64,000 bases of DNA from Siniperca chuatsi (Eukaryota > Chordata > Actinopteri > Centrarchiformes > Sinipercidae). Position 1 is the stretch's first letter. Each line of letters opens with the position of its first letter. Made by a program: the position numbers and the translations under genes. This document shows, piece after piece, positions 26,575-39,900 of this stretch. The notes beneath the pieces were generated by a model. That model ran no database searches. It was given only the letters and a program-made list of their open reading frames with translations, and had not been told where the DNA came from. The DNA is taken from the NCBI RefSeq assembly GCF_020085105.1, contig NC_058042.1:20161001-20225000 (forward strand), read 5' to 3'.

Positions 26575-29430
26575 CTTCTTTAGTCTTCTTGAGCCAGTCC
26601 CAAGTCTGGATAAATGCAGAGGGTTGTGTCAGGAAGGGCATCTGACGTAAAACACATGCCAAATTAAAAATGCGAATCATGACAATGACTTCCATACCGG
26701 ATCGGTCGGGGCCCGGTTAACAACGATCGCCACCGGTGCTGTTGACCTACAGGGTACCGGTGGAAATTGGACTACTGTTGGTCAAAGACGAAGAAGGAGA
26801 GGAGGAAGGTGTGTTCGTAGGCAGAGAGAGAAGAGGAAAGCTAAGAATGTAGGACTGACAGTAGGGTCTTTGAATGTTGGGACTATGACAGGGAAGGCTA
26901 GAGAGTTGATTGACATGATGCAGAGAAGGAAGGTGGACATACTGTGTGTCCAGGAGACCAGGTGGAAAGGTAGCAAGGCTAGAAGCTTAGGAGCAGGGTT
27001 CAAGTTGTTCTACCATGGGTCAGATAGGAAGAGAAACGGAGTAGGAGATATCCTGAAAGAGGAGTTTGTGAGAAATGTTCTAGAGCTGAAAAGAGTATCA
27101 GACAGGTTGATGAGTCTGAAGCTGGAAATTGAAGGGGTGATGTTCAATGTTGTGAGTGGTTATGCCCCACAGGTAGGATGTGAGTTAGAAGAGAAGGAGA
27201 AATTCTGGAGTGAGTTAGATGAAGTGATGCAGAGCATCCCCAGAGGTGAGAGAGTGGTGATTGGTGCAGATTTCAATGGGCATGTAGGCGAAGGGAACAG
27301 AGGTGATGAGAAGGTGATGGGCAGGTTTGGTCTTCAGGACAGGAACACAGAAGGACAGATGGTGGTAGACTTTGCAAAGAGGATGGAAATGGCTGTAGTG
27401 AACACTTTCTTCCATAAGAGGCAGGAACATAGGGTGACATATAAGAGCGGAGGTAGAAGCAATCAGGTGGACTACATCTTGTGTAGACGGTGTAATCTGA
27501 AAGAGACCAGTGACTGTAAAGTAGTGGTAGGGGAGAGTGTAGCCAGACAAAACAGGATGGTTGTGTGTAAAATGACTCTGGTGGTGAGGAAGATGAAGAG
27601 GACAAAGGCAGAGCATAGGACGAAGTGGTGAAAGTTGAAAAAGAAAGAATGTCGTGTAGTTTTCAGGGAGGAGCTGAGACAGACTCTGAGTGGTCAGGAA
27701 GTGCTCCCAGATGACTGGACCACTACAGCTAATGTGATCAGGGAGACAGGTAGGAGGGTACTCGGTGTGTCATCTGGAAAGAGGAAAGCGGACAAGGAGA
27801 CTTGGTGGTGGAACGAGGAAGTGCAGGAGTGTATACAGAGAAAGAGGTTAGCTAAGAAGAAGTGGGACACTGAGAGGACTGAAGAGAGTAGACAGGAGTA
27901 CAGGGAGATGCAGCGTAAGGTGAAGGTAGAGGTGGCAAAGGCCAAACAAAGAGCATATGAGGACTTGTATGCTAGGTTGGACACTAAAGAGGGAGAGGTG
28001 GATTTGTACAGGTTGGCCAGACAAAGAGATAGAGATGGGAAGGATGTGCAGCAGGTTAGGGTGATTAAAGATAAGGATGGAAATGTATTGACAGGTGCCA
28101 GGAGTGTGATGGGAAGATGGAAGGAGTACTTTGAAGAGTTGATGAATGAGGAAAATGAAAGGGAACGAAGAGTAGAAGAAGTGACTGGTGTGGAGCAGGA
28201 AGTATCAAAGATTAGCAAGAGTGAAGTGAGGAGGACGTTGAAGAGGATGAAGAGCGGAAAGGCAGTTGGTCCTGATGACATACCTGTGGAGGTATGGAAG
28301 TGTCTAGGAGAGGTGGCAGTAGAGTTTCTGACTAGTTTGTTTAACAAGATAGGGAGTCATAGGGAGTTACATTGTGTCTTTGTAGATTTAGAGAAAGCGT
28401 ATGACAGGGTGCCGAGAGAGGAGCTGTGGTATTGTATGAGGAAGTCTGGAGTGGCAGAGAAGTATGTTAGAGTGGTGCAGGACATGTATGAGAGCTGTAA
28501 GACCGTGGTGAGGTGTGCTATAGGTGTGACAGAGGAGTTCAAGGTGGAGGTGGGTTTGTATCAAGGATCGGCTCTGAGCCCCTTCTTGTTTGCTCTGGTG
28601 ATGGACAGGCTTACAGATGAGTTAGACAGGAATCTCCATGGACTATGATATTTGCAGATGACATTGTGATTTGTAGTGAGAGCAGGGAGCAGGTGGAGGA
28701 AAATCTAGAGAGATGGAGGTCTGCTCTGGAAAACAGAGGAATGAAGCTTAGCCGCAGTAAGACAGAATACATGTGTGTCAATGAGAGGGACCCAGGTGGA
28801 ACGGTGAGGTTACAGGGAGCAGAGGTGAAGAAGGTGCAGGACTTTAAGTACTTAGGGTCAACGGTTCAGAGCAATGGAGACTGTGGAAAAGAGGTGAAGA
28901 GGCGAGTGCAAGCAGGTTGGAACGGGTGGAGAAAAGTGTCAGGTGTGTTGTGTGATAAAAGAGTGTCAGCAAGAATGAAAGGAAAGGTGTTCAAGACGGT
29001 GATGAGACCAGCGATGTTGTACAGCTTAGAGACAGTGTCACTGAAGAAAAGACAAGAGGCAGAGCTGGAGGATGTTGAAGATGTTGAGGTTCTCTTTGGG
29101 AGTGACGAGGATGGACAGGATCAGGAATGAGTACATCAGAGGGACAGCTCATGTTAGACGTTTCGGAGATAAAGTCAGAGAGGCCAGATTGAGGTGGTTT
29201 GGACATGTTCAGAGGAGAGACTGTGAATATATTGGTAGAAGGATGCTGAGGTTGGAGCTGCAGGGCAGGAGGTCTAGAGGAAGACCAAAGAGGAGATTTC
29301 TGGATGTAGTGAGAGAGGACATGAAGTTAATTGGTGTGAGTGAAGAGGATGCAGAGGACAGGGTTAGATGGAGGCACATGATTCGCTGTGGCGACCCCTG
29401 AAAGGGAACAGCCGAAAGGACAAGAAGAAG
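26575..29430 (+). mobile_element. Decayed RTE-clade LINE (endonuclease/reverse transcriptase), nearly full length
   Basis: An untranslated leader precedes an APE-type endonuclease ORF (26870-27631: NVGTMTGKA, QETRW, SGYAP, GADFNGHVG, QVDYIL), a linker and a reverse transcriptase (27635-28648: [12 protein letters not shown]; then ADDIV near 28651-28670). The C-terminal part is at 29072-29401 (RLRWFGHVQRRD, MIRCGDP). The short 3' UTR ends in an aag repeat, as in fish RTE/Expander-like elements. Breaks: a TGA at 27629-27631 ends the endonuclease frame; the frame shifts between about 28630 and 28650, just before the catalytic ADD; it shifts again near 29070-29090; and an in-frame loss of roughly 80 codons near 28345-28365 removes the early RT motifs. 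It cannot code for an active protein. It sits between the divergent hipk3 and cstf3 promoters. Confidence 0.92.
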
Positions 29431-30699
29431 ACTTCTTTAGCAAAGTGTCAAAAGCAGAGTGCCCTTAAAGAAATTAGTGGGGGAGGACAAGCTGCAGTCT
29501 ATTGCTCAGACAGTCAGGAGGCATCCAGCTGACAAAGTAAGCTGCTCATAAACCCGGTGTCTGAGAAGACCAGCTGTAATTTAATCCACCAAAATGGATT
29601 GTCTTTCCCAGTCCCCATCCCAATTACTGACAACAAACCCCCAGGCCTGGTCAGATGGAAAGCAGGTGTGACACCTCTTGTTTAACCTGGTGCATCATAA
29701 GTAAACACAGCTGGGGTAGATTAACCCACACATATGAAAGCCCCTTATACATTCCTATAGCTTCTCGTGGAAGACACAAGGGTGCTTCCTGGAGAGTCGG
29801 GATATGTTGATCCTCCCCCCAATCTTATCCCAGTCCCATCCCAGTCGTGTGTCACCATCACAATAGTGTGACAAAGGAGACATTATTAACAGTGTTCTAC
29901 TAATGTGCACTAACAATGCCACACCATCCATCTATCATGTAAAGGGATGATTTTTCCAAATTTACCTCAACTCCCTTTTTCTCCACAAATGGGTCCACCA
30001 TTCACAATCACAATAAGAATAGTGTAAAAACATCTGATGTTTAATTAGTAGAAGGAAAAGCTGCATCACGTGATGTCACAGTATTACTACTGTAAGATCG
30101 TATGAATAATAATTTGAAAGATAAATGGTCTTCTCTGCAGGTGAAGAAAAAAAAGACACTTGCTCACCAGTGAACAACACTGCTCTGTGGTCTTTTGCTC
30201 TGGTCTGTTTCGGGTTGTTGGCCAGATACACACAAGCGCGCGCTTTCGGTGGCTATCATTTGTCTCCTCCTACTGGCCAGCAAGGTGACTAGCATTGTGC
30301 AGTACAGGACGAGCTGTTGTTAGATATTTTCGTGATTTGAGTCACCATAACAAAATGGTGTATGCTCCTACATACAAAGTGGCTGGAGAATCACAACATA
30401 AACCTTACGGATAGGAGTTCTAGGTTAGCAATAGCATCTATATCCTCTGCTCCCAATTAAAACAAAATATCCCCATGTGAGGCTGGCAAAATTATCCATC
30501 ATCTGATAATTTGCGACTAAAGTCTATTCCAGGCAAATGCTAAAGTATATGCCTCAACACATGCAACCTATATCCATTCCTTTTTGGCTCCAATAAATAG
30601 TGTGATTATATCGCAACATCTAATTTGCGCAGTCACAGCACACATTTTAAGGTGTATTAGTCAGATTAGTTTAGTGGAGATTGATGTTTTATTTTGAAG
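29431..30699. other. Intergenic stretch upstream of cstf3
   Basis: No ORF with recognisable domains and no named repeat. Probably holds distal promoter sequence. Confidence 0.5.
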
Positions 30700-30939
30700 G
30701 ATTCTCGCCGGAAGTGTCATTGTTGTTGCTGGCGGAGAGGAACCATGAGCGGAACTCTCAAGTTTCACGCCATTTTGAGATAGTGGCCAGCCATTGAGCA
30801 GCTAGTTGCTTGAGGGCAATGTGATCGGCCCATTTGAAGCTATGCCGATTACTTAGTCGTTTTTAAAATTGCCATCACGTTATTATTTGAGCGTTAATGC
30901 AATTGATATATCATTTATAACCTAGATCACTCTTCAGCC
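30700..30939 (+). promoter_or_regulatory. cstf3 promoter-proximal region: ETS site, YY1-like site and a short uORF
   Basis: CCGGAAGTG at 30708-30716 is a canonical ETS/GABP site, typical of TATA-less housekeeping promoters. GCCATTTT at 30769-30776 resembles a YY1 core. An ATG at 30745 with A at -3 opens a 12-codon upstream ORF that stops at 30781-30783, 157 bases before the main ATG at 30940. Whether the uORF is in the mRNA depends on the start site, which is not visible; a start just downstream of the ETS site would include it. Confidence 0.5.
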
Positions 30940-33900
30940 ATGTCCACCGAGGGAGCAGCCGACCAGGTAGCTAACGTTAACGTTACTTGTGGTTCTAGTG
31001 AGGGGCAAGCTAACCCTTACAGAAACGCTAGCATAATTTAGCTTGTATGTTATTCTTGGATAATGTTAGCACGTAAACTCTGCTGCAGTATATACATTAT
31101 GTTGGTACCTTTATACGTCCGTATGGGCTAGTAATACACAGTTACGCAGACAGTTTGAGATTTCTAGGGGTTTTATCATAAAGCTGTAAGTCCCGTTTGT
31201 CGTACGCCATATTGACTAGCTAACTGTAGCATTACCATTAGTTGTCCAGCGTTAACGTGTTGAACTAACTTAACATCACCTGCATGTTAACTTGTTATTA
31301 ACGTAGATTGCTTCCAGGTAGTCAACGTTACTGATTCTAGTATTCACGGTGCTGGATTCTTCTTGGTGGTGCCAGTTATAACGAACTAGCTAGCTAGTGG
31401 AAAAAACGTTTTTTTGTGGTTGTGACTTGATTTAACGTTACCTATGAAATAACCGCAAGGCTGATGTTCCTTATAGTTCCATCACATACTGCAGAGCGTA
31501 GCCAAGACTGCAGGATCCTATTAATCAATACTTAACCCATCCCAATATGATAAGCCTGTATTTAGCATTAATTTGGCCCTCTCGAGCCGTGGGCCCCTGG
31601 GGTCGTCACCACACCACAAGTCATCACAGTGCACTGCAAGTCCATTCAGTAGCATAACCATTTTGTCCTGTGCCTTTGTGTTGTCTTGCAGGCTGCGGCA
31701 GAGTATATTCCAGAGAAGGTGAAGAAGGCAGAGAAGAAGTTGGAAGAAAACCCATATGACCTTGACGCATGGAGCATTCTGATTCGAGAAGCACAGGTTT
31801 AGTGACACAGAGTTGCATTCCTCGGGTTAAGCAAACTGGGAATATGGGTGGGGGGGATAGGGGGTTAAGGGTTATAGATTGTTAAAGTACAAAGCATTTC
31901 ATCTTTTTTTTCCCCACATGATTGCGTCTTCATATGTCAAATAGTGTGGAATGTAAATGCCTTCTCCTTCTTTAGAACCAACCCATAGATAAAGCAAGGA
32001 AGACTTATGAGCGACTTGTCACGCAGTTCCCAAGTTCTGGCAGATTCTGGAAACTATTCATTGAAGCCGAGGTTAATATTTTCTTTTCTTTAGTATGCAT
32101 GGCTGGGGATTTTTCTAACATGATCAACAATGTGATTTTCACACAAACAAAATGTCTCTTACTTCAATGAAGTTTAAAGTCACAATTCTTGTTTTGAATC
32201 ACTAGGCCTGGCTACTTTGTTTGGGTGCAGTCATCAGCTATAATCTATACACCTAATCATTTTTCATCGCAAGTTTATTATCGATGGTCAAGAGTAATGA
32301 ATAAAGACGTTTTGACAGTTGAAAGCATTTACCTGCCTAAACTTATCCTACACAATAAAGGACCTTGATTGAATATAAATGTAGGATGATGTAAAAAAAA
32401 AAAAAAAAAAAAAAAAACACTTTTAATTTGGGCTCTAGCTATACTCATTAAGAATTGTGCCTTTAAACACAAACAAAGGGGAAATTAGCGCTAACATTTC
32501 TTTTTCAGAAAATTCTTATGTTCACAGGATTTACAAAAAAATACATATTCTCTGCGTCGTATTTAAATGGGGTAAAGTGCATTTGTTGCATGTTTGGTCT
32601 GCAACAGTATTAAAACTATTTTAATGGTATTGGAGTGCATTAGCCTTTTATTCACTTGTCGTGTCAATTTATTGCCTCCTGTGTCATTTCTTTCGGGTAA
32701 TTTTATAAACAAATATTTTGATTGTGTGGCCCATTCTTTTCCTTGAGACATTTCTCCCCACTCCTCCTGAATATATGACCAGTGACCCATTTGCCTTGAT
32801 GCCATCAACAGGCTTTGCTGTATGCAATCAGCTACTGAAAGGATGATTCATTTTCCCTTGCACATAATCATTTTTGCTAACCTGGTGAAGTGCATTTTCT
32901 GATGCCCTCCACCTGTGCAGATGATTACTGCAATTGGTGTTAAACACATTGCTTGCACAAAGTTGCACAGCATTATCAAGCATCAGAATTTAACTTCTAG
33001 TTTAAAGTCCAGTGTGTAGTTGTTGAAAATGATTACCTCTATGCTGTGAACTGAATGTTGCTGTATGTTGAAGTTGTAGTGGTTGTGGTTTGTTGTTGTG
33101 GGGTTGCTCCCCTGGGTGACGCTACCCCTGCCCCCTCCTATTTCCCGTACCCTCACCCCCAGTCTTCACTCACTTGGATTACCCAGTGCAAGAAAAGGCC
33201 TGGTGTGATATTTCATGAAATTGACATATATATGTAATGAAATGGAAAAACAACACATTGCTGCCTTTTCCAAATGGACTCGGCTTCTCAGGAACAGTCC
33301 TTAATAATTTACTATAGCCTACAGATGGCACTAACTGTACTTGTGCCAGCAAAGTGTCAGTCTCTGCACTACTAACATATTACCCCCTCTAACAAAGATA
33401 AAAGCAAGCAACAACATAAAGAGCAGAGCAGTTCCTACAACAAGTAGGGATGTTTCATTTGTGGATCTTAAAGAATATGCAGAAGACCAGGGAGAAGAAA
33501 TTAAAGTAGATTTAAACATCTTAACATCACTGAAGCTTTATTTTTGTGGCATACAAGTGCATTTCTCATAGGTGACACAGATACAAATATTTGGATTAGT
33601 TTGAAACAAGCTTATTATTACCCTGACATATATTGTTTAGCAAATTATGTGTAATATCTACCAACAGAGAAATCCTAGTTTGAAATTTACATTTCACACA
33701 GGTGCAGCTTTGGACTGTGATTGTTGGTGGGTGGGTGATTACCTAAAGTGTCTCTAAAGTATGTGGTCAATTTTATCTGACAAGTGCATCTATAGAAGAG
33801 ACATTAGATATTTCCACCCAATTATTGGAGGGACTTATAATGTTAAGTCAATGTTAACATTTGTAACAAAAAGAAAATGTAATAGGCCAATATTTTATTA

Positions 33901-36900
33901 TCTTGTGATTAGATAAGTCTATTTAAGTGTGAGAAGTTGTGACTGTAGACTTTTAGGCTTTTTGTTTTTAGGTTCCTACCAAACAGAAATCAGCCACTCA
34001 GTATAAACTTTTGAAAATAGAAAGTTAAGGGGGTTGTGGGCAAAAAAAAAAGGTGGTAATTATACTGGCAGTAGGCCAGTCCCATAAAATACAATTAAAT
34101 GTTCATTTATCGTCAGGTTATAACTTCTTTTCAACCAATCACCTCTACCTACTAAACTCTAAACCACAATTCAGCCCAAAACACAACCTAAGATACTAGT
34201 TTGGCATATTTACATAGAGATTTGTGTTTTGCTGAAAAGAGAGACTTGGACATATGATTTAGCATGATGCTTTTATTAATTTATTGGATTAAAAGTAGAC
34301 AGTGATGTTCTAAAATTAGATTTGTAATCCAAAGCATGTGTTGGCAGTATATTTTAATAGCTTAGAACTCATTTGCAATTCATAGTATAAAGACACCTAC
34401 CTTTTTTGGTAAGTATGTGGATGCGCTCTTATTTTCCCCCCACTATTAGAACTACGTGTAGGTTAGCACTATACCTTTACGGACCCAAGCTGGAAACCTT
34501 CATAACCTTATAAAACCCACTTTTGTAAAATGCTTCATATCTGCACTTTTTTGCCATTGAATACAAAGCATTTTCTCTAAAAAGCATTGTGTATTCTCAT
34601 GCTTGTGTGAGAGTCTGTTTCTCTTGAGATTTTACATGGACCTCATTTGTAAAAGTTGCACACTAGGCAAATCAAGTTTTTTTTCATTGCTCACATCTTT
34701 TCAAAGCCCTCTTTTAGAGAGTCCAGCTCAGTCAGGATTATTCCACACATTACATTCACTGAAACGCCCAGTGGAGTATGAGAAAATGTGCCCTTGTGTG
34801 AAGGTTACAAGCACATGTCTGACACAGTGCTGGAGATAATTGTTTTAGTGAGAATTATATTTTTGGACCCCCTAACATGTTTAAAAACATTCCTGTAAGA
34901 TGTCACATGCAGTGTGTGAGAAGAGCATATTGAGGCCAACTTTCACAGTTGTCATGCTTTCTAAAAATCCTTTTCATTGTTTTTTAAGGGTTACGGGATT
35001 GGCAGTATGCTCAATGACAGAGAAAACATTTGTTTATCTTTAGGGAGAAACCAGCAGGAACAAAAAACGTTCATAGCTCAAATCAGCTTAGGCTTTTTCT
35101 CGTAAATCCTACTGCATACATTATCTAAAAGCGGTAACTAAATGCAGTCAAGTTCCTGTTTTCACACCTGTATTGTAGAATTAGTGGTCCACAGCTTCAC
35201 ACTCGTTAATTACAATGTAGAAACATATCAAAATCACTGATCTGTTTCTGCATTGTGCCTGCTCTTATCTGCTTTCTCCACCATAAGGTGTTTGTATAAG
35301 TATTGAGTTAATATTTTATTATGTAACTTTATTATGTGAACTTTCTTTTCTCATATTAAAGTAAGCTGATAGTGGAGTTAAAGGATCATGTAGGTGTGTT
35401 GCAGATTTCTTTCTGGCAGTGATCTTCAGTAGAGTTCATGAGGCGGGTTATCTAACAAGGTACCAAAGGCTCACCCAAGCAGCCAATAGAGGTGTAGTAA
35501 CGTTTCCCTCCAGGAGGAGCATCTAGAAAGATCTGTAATCATCTTACCAGCATATTATACCATTATTGCAGTCTTAACTCGTGCATTATAGCTGATCTAT
35601 TTCAGGGTAACACATCTAGGATTTGCATCTGTTGCTGTAAAGGCCTTATTGTTGTAACCAAATGTTTTACACCCTGAAAAGCTCAGGAAATCTTGCATTT
35701 AGTCATACTCAGTGTTGGTTATCCCAAGAAAGTTTATAGCATTATTTCAAAATGTCATACTCCAGATTGTATATCTGAGGCATTTAAATAATATTTAGAG
35801 GCGGAATTAACTGATTTCTTGGCTAAAAATAAACGTTCATCAGTAGATGCATGTTCTAAACACCACATCTCTTGTCTGTCTCTTACTATTAGAGTGCTAG
35901 AGTCTCTCTTTTTTTTTTTTAATGAAGGTGAAAGCTTAATGTGTCAGATGTGCTGTTGCAGTGCCTGGAATGTAGGTCAGTCTTTTTTTGTGAAGGTACC
36001 CTAAAGGCACTCTAAACTGCAGTTAGCATTTACTGCATTGTTATACAGAGCTCCAGCTTTAAGAAATTATTTTCTCAGAAAATATACTTTTGTAGGGGTC
36101 CAGTGTAGAGGTTGTACCAAATTTGAAAGTTTTTTTCCCTGTGTACAAGAGATTAATTTGGCCATTTTGTAATTGCATTGCTTTGTTCATTAATTGCATA
36201 AATTACCAACGTGAGCTTTTCATCTTGAATTGTTAAATGTTTCATTTTCCTTGTCCTTGGATGTTGTGTACAATTTGTACATACCATTGTAGGTACAGAT
36301 AAATGTATGTTGCTTTGTTTTTTTAAGTATTTTTTGGGCCTTTGATCAATCATGGACATTTGAGAGGTGTCTAGGGTGCTAATACCACAGAAACAACAGC
36401 CTCTCCTGTCTGTACCGGAGGGTGCTGTGAGACTGTTGCTACAACTCATCAACAGTAGGCCATACGGTGCAACCGTGTTTACCTAAGCCTGTGAAAGGAA
36501 GAGATTTTTTAAATTGTCAAATATTGTATTTCTCAAATTCTGAGCACTTTTTCAGTATTTTTGTTAAAATTAGTATTTAAAATCTTTGTCAGGATTTCTT
36601 CTCTAACACGTGGTCACTGGTGTTTTTCTGGGTTGTGTGGCGCATTATACAAAGAAAATAAACCCCTCTTTTAAAAGTAATTTGTCATTCTTGTGTGAAT
36701 TTCACTTTGTTGATCTGTAGGGTCCTGTGTGTGTGTGTGTGGGGGGGGTTACATATGCATGAATGCATGTTTCCTGCAAGCCATAAAAGTAGAGGAGACA
36801 TTTGAATTAACATTGCATTTACACTCTTATTTGCAGATCAAGGCTAAAAACTATGACAAGGTAGAAAAGGTAAGAGTCCATCACACTCAAGAAAGCTGAC

Positions 36901-39900
36901 TAGTTTGATATTTTGATACCCGGGAAGGGTTGTCTGACTTTTTGCATTTAATCAAGCTGTTTAATACGTTTGTGATTTCCACTAGAACATGCATATATAC
37001 TATTATAGTGTCCGTTAAAATCATCATTGTTTTACAAGGCATGTTATTTTGGTCCTAATGAGCACAGAAAGTGTGCACATCAGAGAAAATGCCCTTTCTT
37101 GAAAATACATGGAGCTTCTTAGTGTGATTGAAGCTGATTTGCCTCCATGCTGGTTTGCAGACATAGCTGTTATTTTGTACCCACTGTAGTTTGTACTACT
37201 GTGGCTTTATTATTAGGTTATGAAATTAATATTTACCGTTTCATCTCTTTGTAATACCTTTTATATATAACCATGATTTTAATTTAAATGTAATCTATTC
37301 AGCTGATGGCAGTGTTAACCTCTGCATTGGTTTGGGGATTGATTTGTTGTAGCTCACTAGTTTTCCACTCTTAATAAATATAATAAATATGTGAGTGCAT
37401 CCTGTTCAGTTTTTACATGAATGTCAATTCCACACAACACATTTGGATCCCTCAAATAAGCTTCAAACTCTAGTGTATTCATTTGAGTTTTTGGAGGAGC
37501 TCATTGAAATGTAGGCCACATCTGAGGCCTGTCTAATGAAGCAGGATAACAGAAGTGCACTGCACATCTGTGCTGAGTAAAACCTGGAACCCTCCCAAAT
37601 CTAGCATATGGGTTGAAGTAAAAACCGCTTTTCTGGGTAATCCTCCTACATGGGATATGTCACTAATGATCAGCATGCTGGTTTGAGCATGGGTTGATAA
37701 AACCAAATCAATGAAACACTGAAGATGGGTGGTTGTCTTGTAGAATATATACAGTATATATAAAATGTGTGTCTATTCCAGTTATTATATCTTTCTGTAT
37801 TGTTGCTCATGTAGTTGTTTCAGAGATGCTTAATGAAAGTCTTGCACATCGACCTGTGGAAATGCTACCTCTCGTATGTTCGAGAGACCAAAGGGAAGCT
37901 GCCCAGCTACAAGTAAGAGAACATGCTGCATAGTGGGGTTAAGTATGTTGACATACTGCCATACTGTACTGTAAAATTCACATTTTACTTCACACATTTA
38001 TTTTCTTACCCTCAGAGAGAAGATGGCCCAGGCGTATGACTTTGCTCTGGATAAAATTGGCATGGAAATTATGTCTTATCAGGTACACAGATCTGAACTA
38101 TTTATTTGTACCTGTGTGTACAAGTTTCCATTAACTACTATCACCTAACAGCTATTCTCTCCTCTCCCAGATTTGGGTGGATTACATCAACTTCCTCAAA
38201 GGAGTGTAAGTTTTTCTTTCCCCGTAATTTTGTGAGAATTCATTAGCCAACTCTTAAACGTTGACATGTTTGTTTTGTGTTCCATTAGTGAGGCTGTGGG
38301 CTCTTACGCAGAGAACCAACGGATCACTGCAGTACGGAGGGTGTACCAGAGAGGCTGTGTGAACCCCATGATCAACATAGAGCAGCTCTGGAGAGATTAT
38401 AGCAAATATGAGGAGGTGAGTGACCCATTTGTCTACCTACGTATGTTTGCACATATGGAGTTTTAGCTGTTTAAAAGACTGACTTGTCTGTTTCATGAAC
38501 AGGGAATCAATGTGCACTTAGCCAAAAAGATGATTGAGGATCGAAGTAGGGACTACATGAACGCTAGGAGAGTGGCAAAGGTGAGACATTGAACAAAGTG
38601 TCACAAATATGCACAGATCTGTTGAATCCTTGTTCTGTAAATCAAAATGTCAGGCTGTCTTTGTAAACTAATAGAGATTGTTGTATGGTTTGTGTAATTC
38701 AGGAGTATGAGACTGTGATGAAGGGGTTGGACAGGAATGCACCCTCAGTTCCGCCCCAGAACTCCCCTCAGGAAGCCCAGCAAGTGGAAATGTGGAAGAA
38801 GTACATCCAGTGGGAAAAAAGCAACCCGTTGCGCACAGAAGACCAGACCCTCATCACAAAGAGAGGTGACTTTTTGTGGTCAGGATATATTGTGTTAGAA
38901 TTATAAATTACATATGCATCAAAAGGACTGTGATTCCAGTAATTATGCTGGTATGCAATTTAAATCATTTTTTGAACATTAGACAATGGAGATACATAAT
39001 GTATGAAGATTTTTCTCCTGTAGGAATGCAGCCACTAGAGGGCGAAGGTTGACACTTTTCTCCTCATGCATGGTTTACATTGATTCTGTATTTTATGGAG
39101 ACCAGATGTTGTAGTTAATTGCTGCTGTGTTCTGTGTTGCAGTGATGTTTGCCTATGAGCAGTGCCTGCTGGTGCTGGGCCACCATCCTGACGTATGGTA
39201 TGAGGCAGCACAGTACTTGGAGCAGTCCAGCAAACTGCTGGCAGAGAAAGGGGTAAGCGATAACATCTTTCAGACTCGAATTGCATATGAAATTGTCAAA
39301 AATGTTGAGTAATTTTCAGAGAAGTCAAACTTCAGCTCAAAATCTTCTATAATACTTTAAACATGTTTTTTTTTTCTCTCTCTCAGGATATGAATAATTC
39401 CAAGCTGTTTAGTGATGAGGCAGCTAACATCTATGAACGTGCCATTGGGACTCTTCTGAAGAAGAACATGCTTCTGTACTTTTCATTTGCTGACTATGAA
39501 GAGGTGGGCGTCCAGTTGCTTACTCATCACAAATTGTAATCAAGAGGGCAAGAGACGTGGGCACTTATCAACATGTATCTTTTGCTTTCCTCATAGAGTC
39601 GTATGAAGTACGAGAAGGTCCACAGCATCTATAATAAACTGCTGGCCATTGAGGATATTGACCCCACGCTGGTCTACATTCAGTACATGAAGTTTGCCAG
39701 GAGGGCAGAGGGGATCAAATCAGGTCGCACCATCTTCAAAAAGGCTCGGGAGGATCTACGGACACGTCACCATGTGTATGTGACGGCAGCACTGATGGAG
39801 TACTACTGCAGCAAGGTAAGTACTCATAATCACATATTTAGTATATGTACAGTGTGACTAAAATCAATCTTACCAATGTCTCTCTCTTTTTTTTTCATCT

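Noticed and set aside
27215..28347. Minus-strand ORFs up to 217 codons over the LINE
   Set aside because: Antisense shadows of the RTE frame, caused by its purine-rich coding strand.
32393..32417. A25 run as the tail of a retroposed gene
   Set aside because: The 300 bases upstream are the cstf3 read-through region and intron, with no retropseudogene similarity or flanking duplication.
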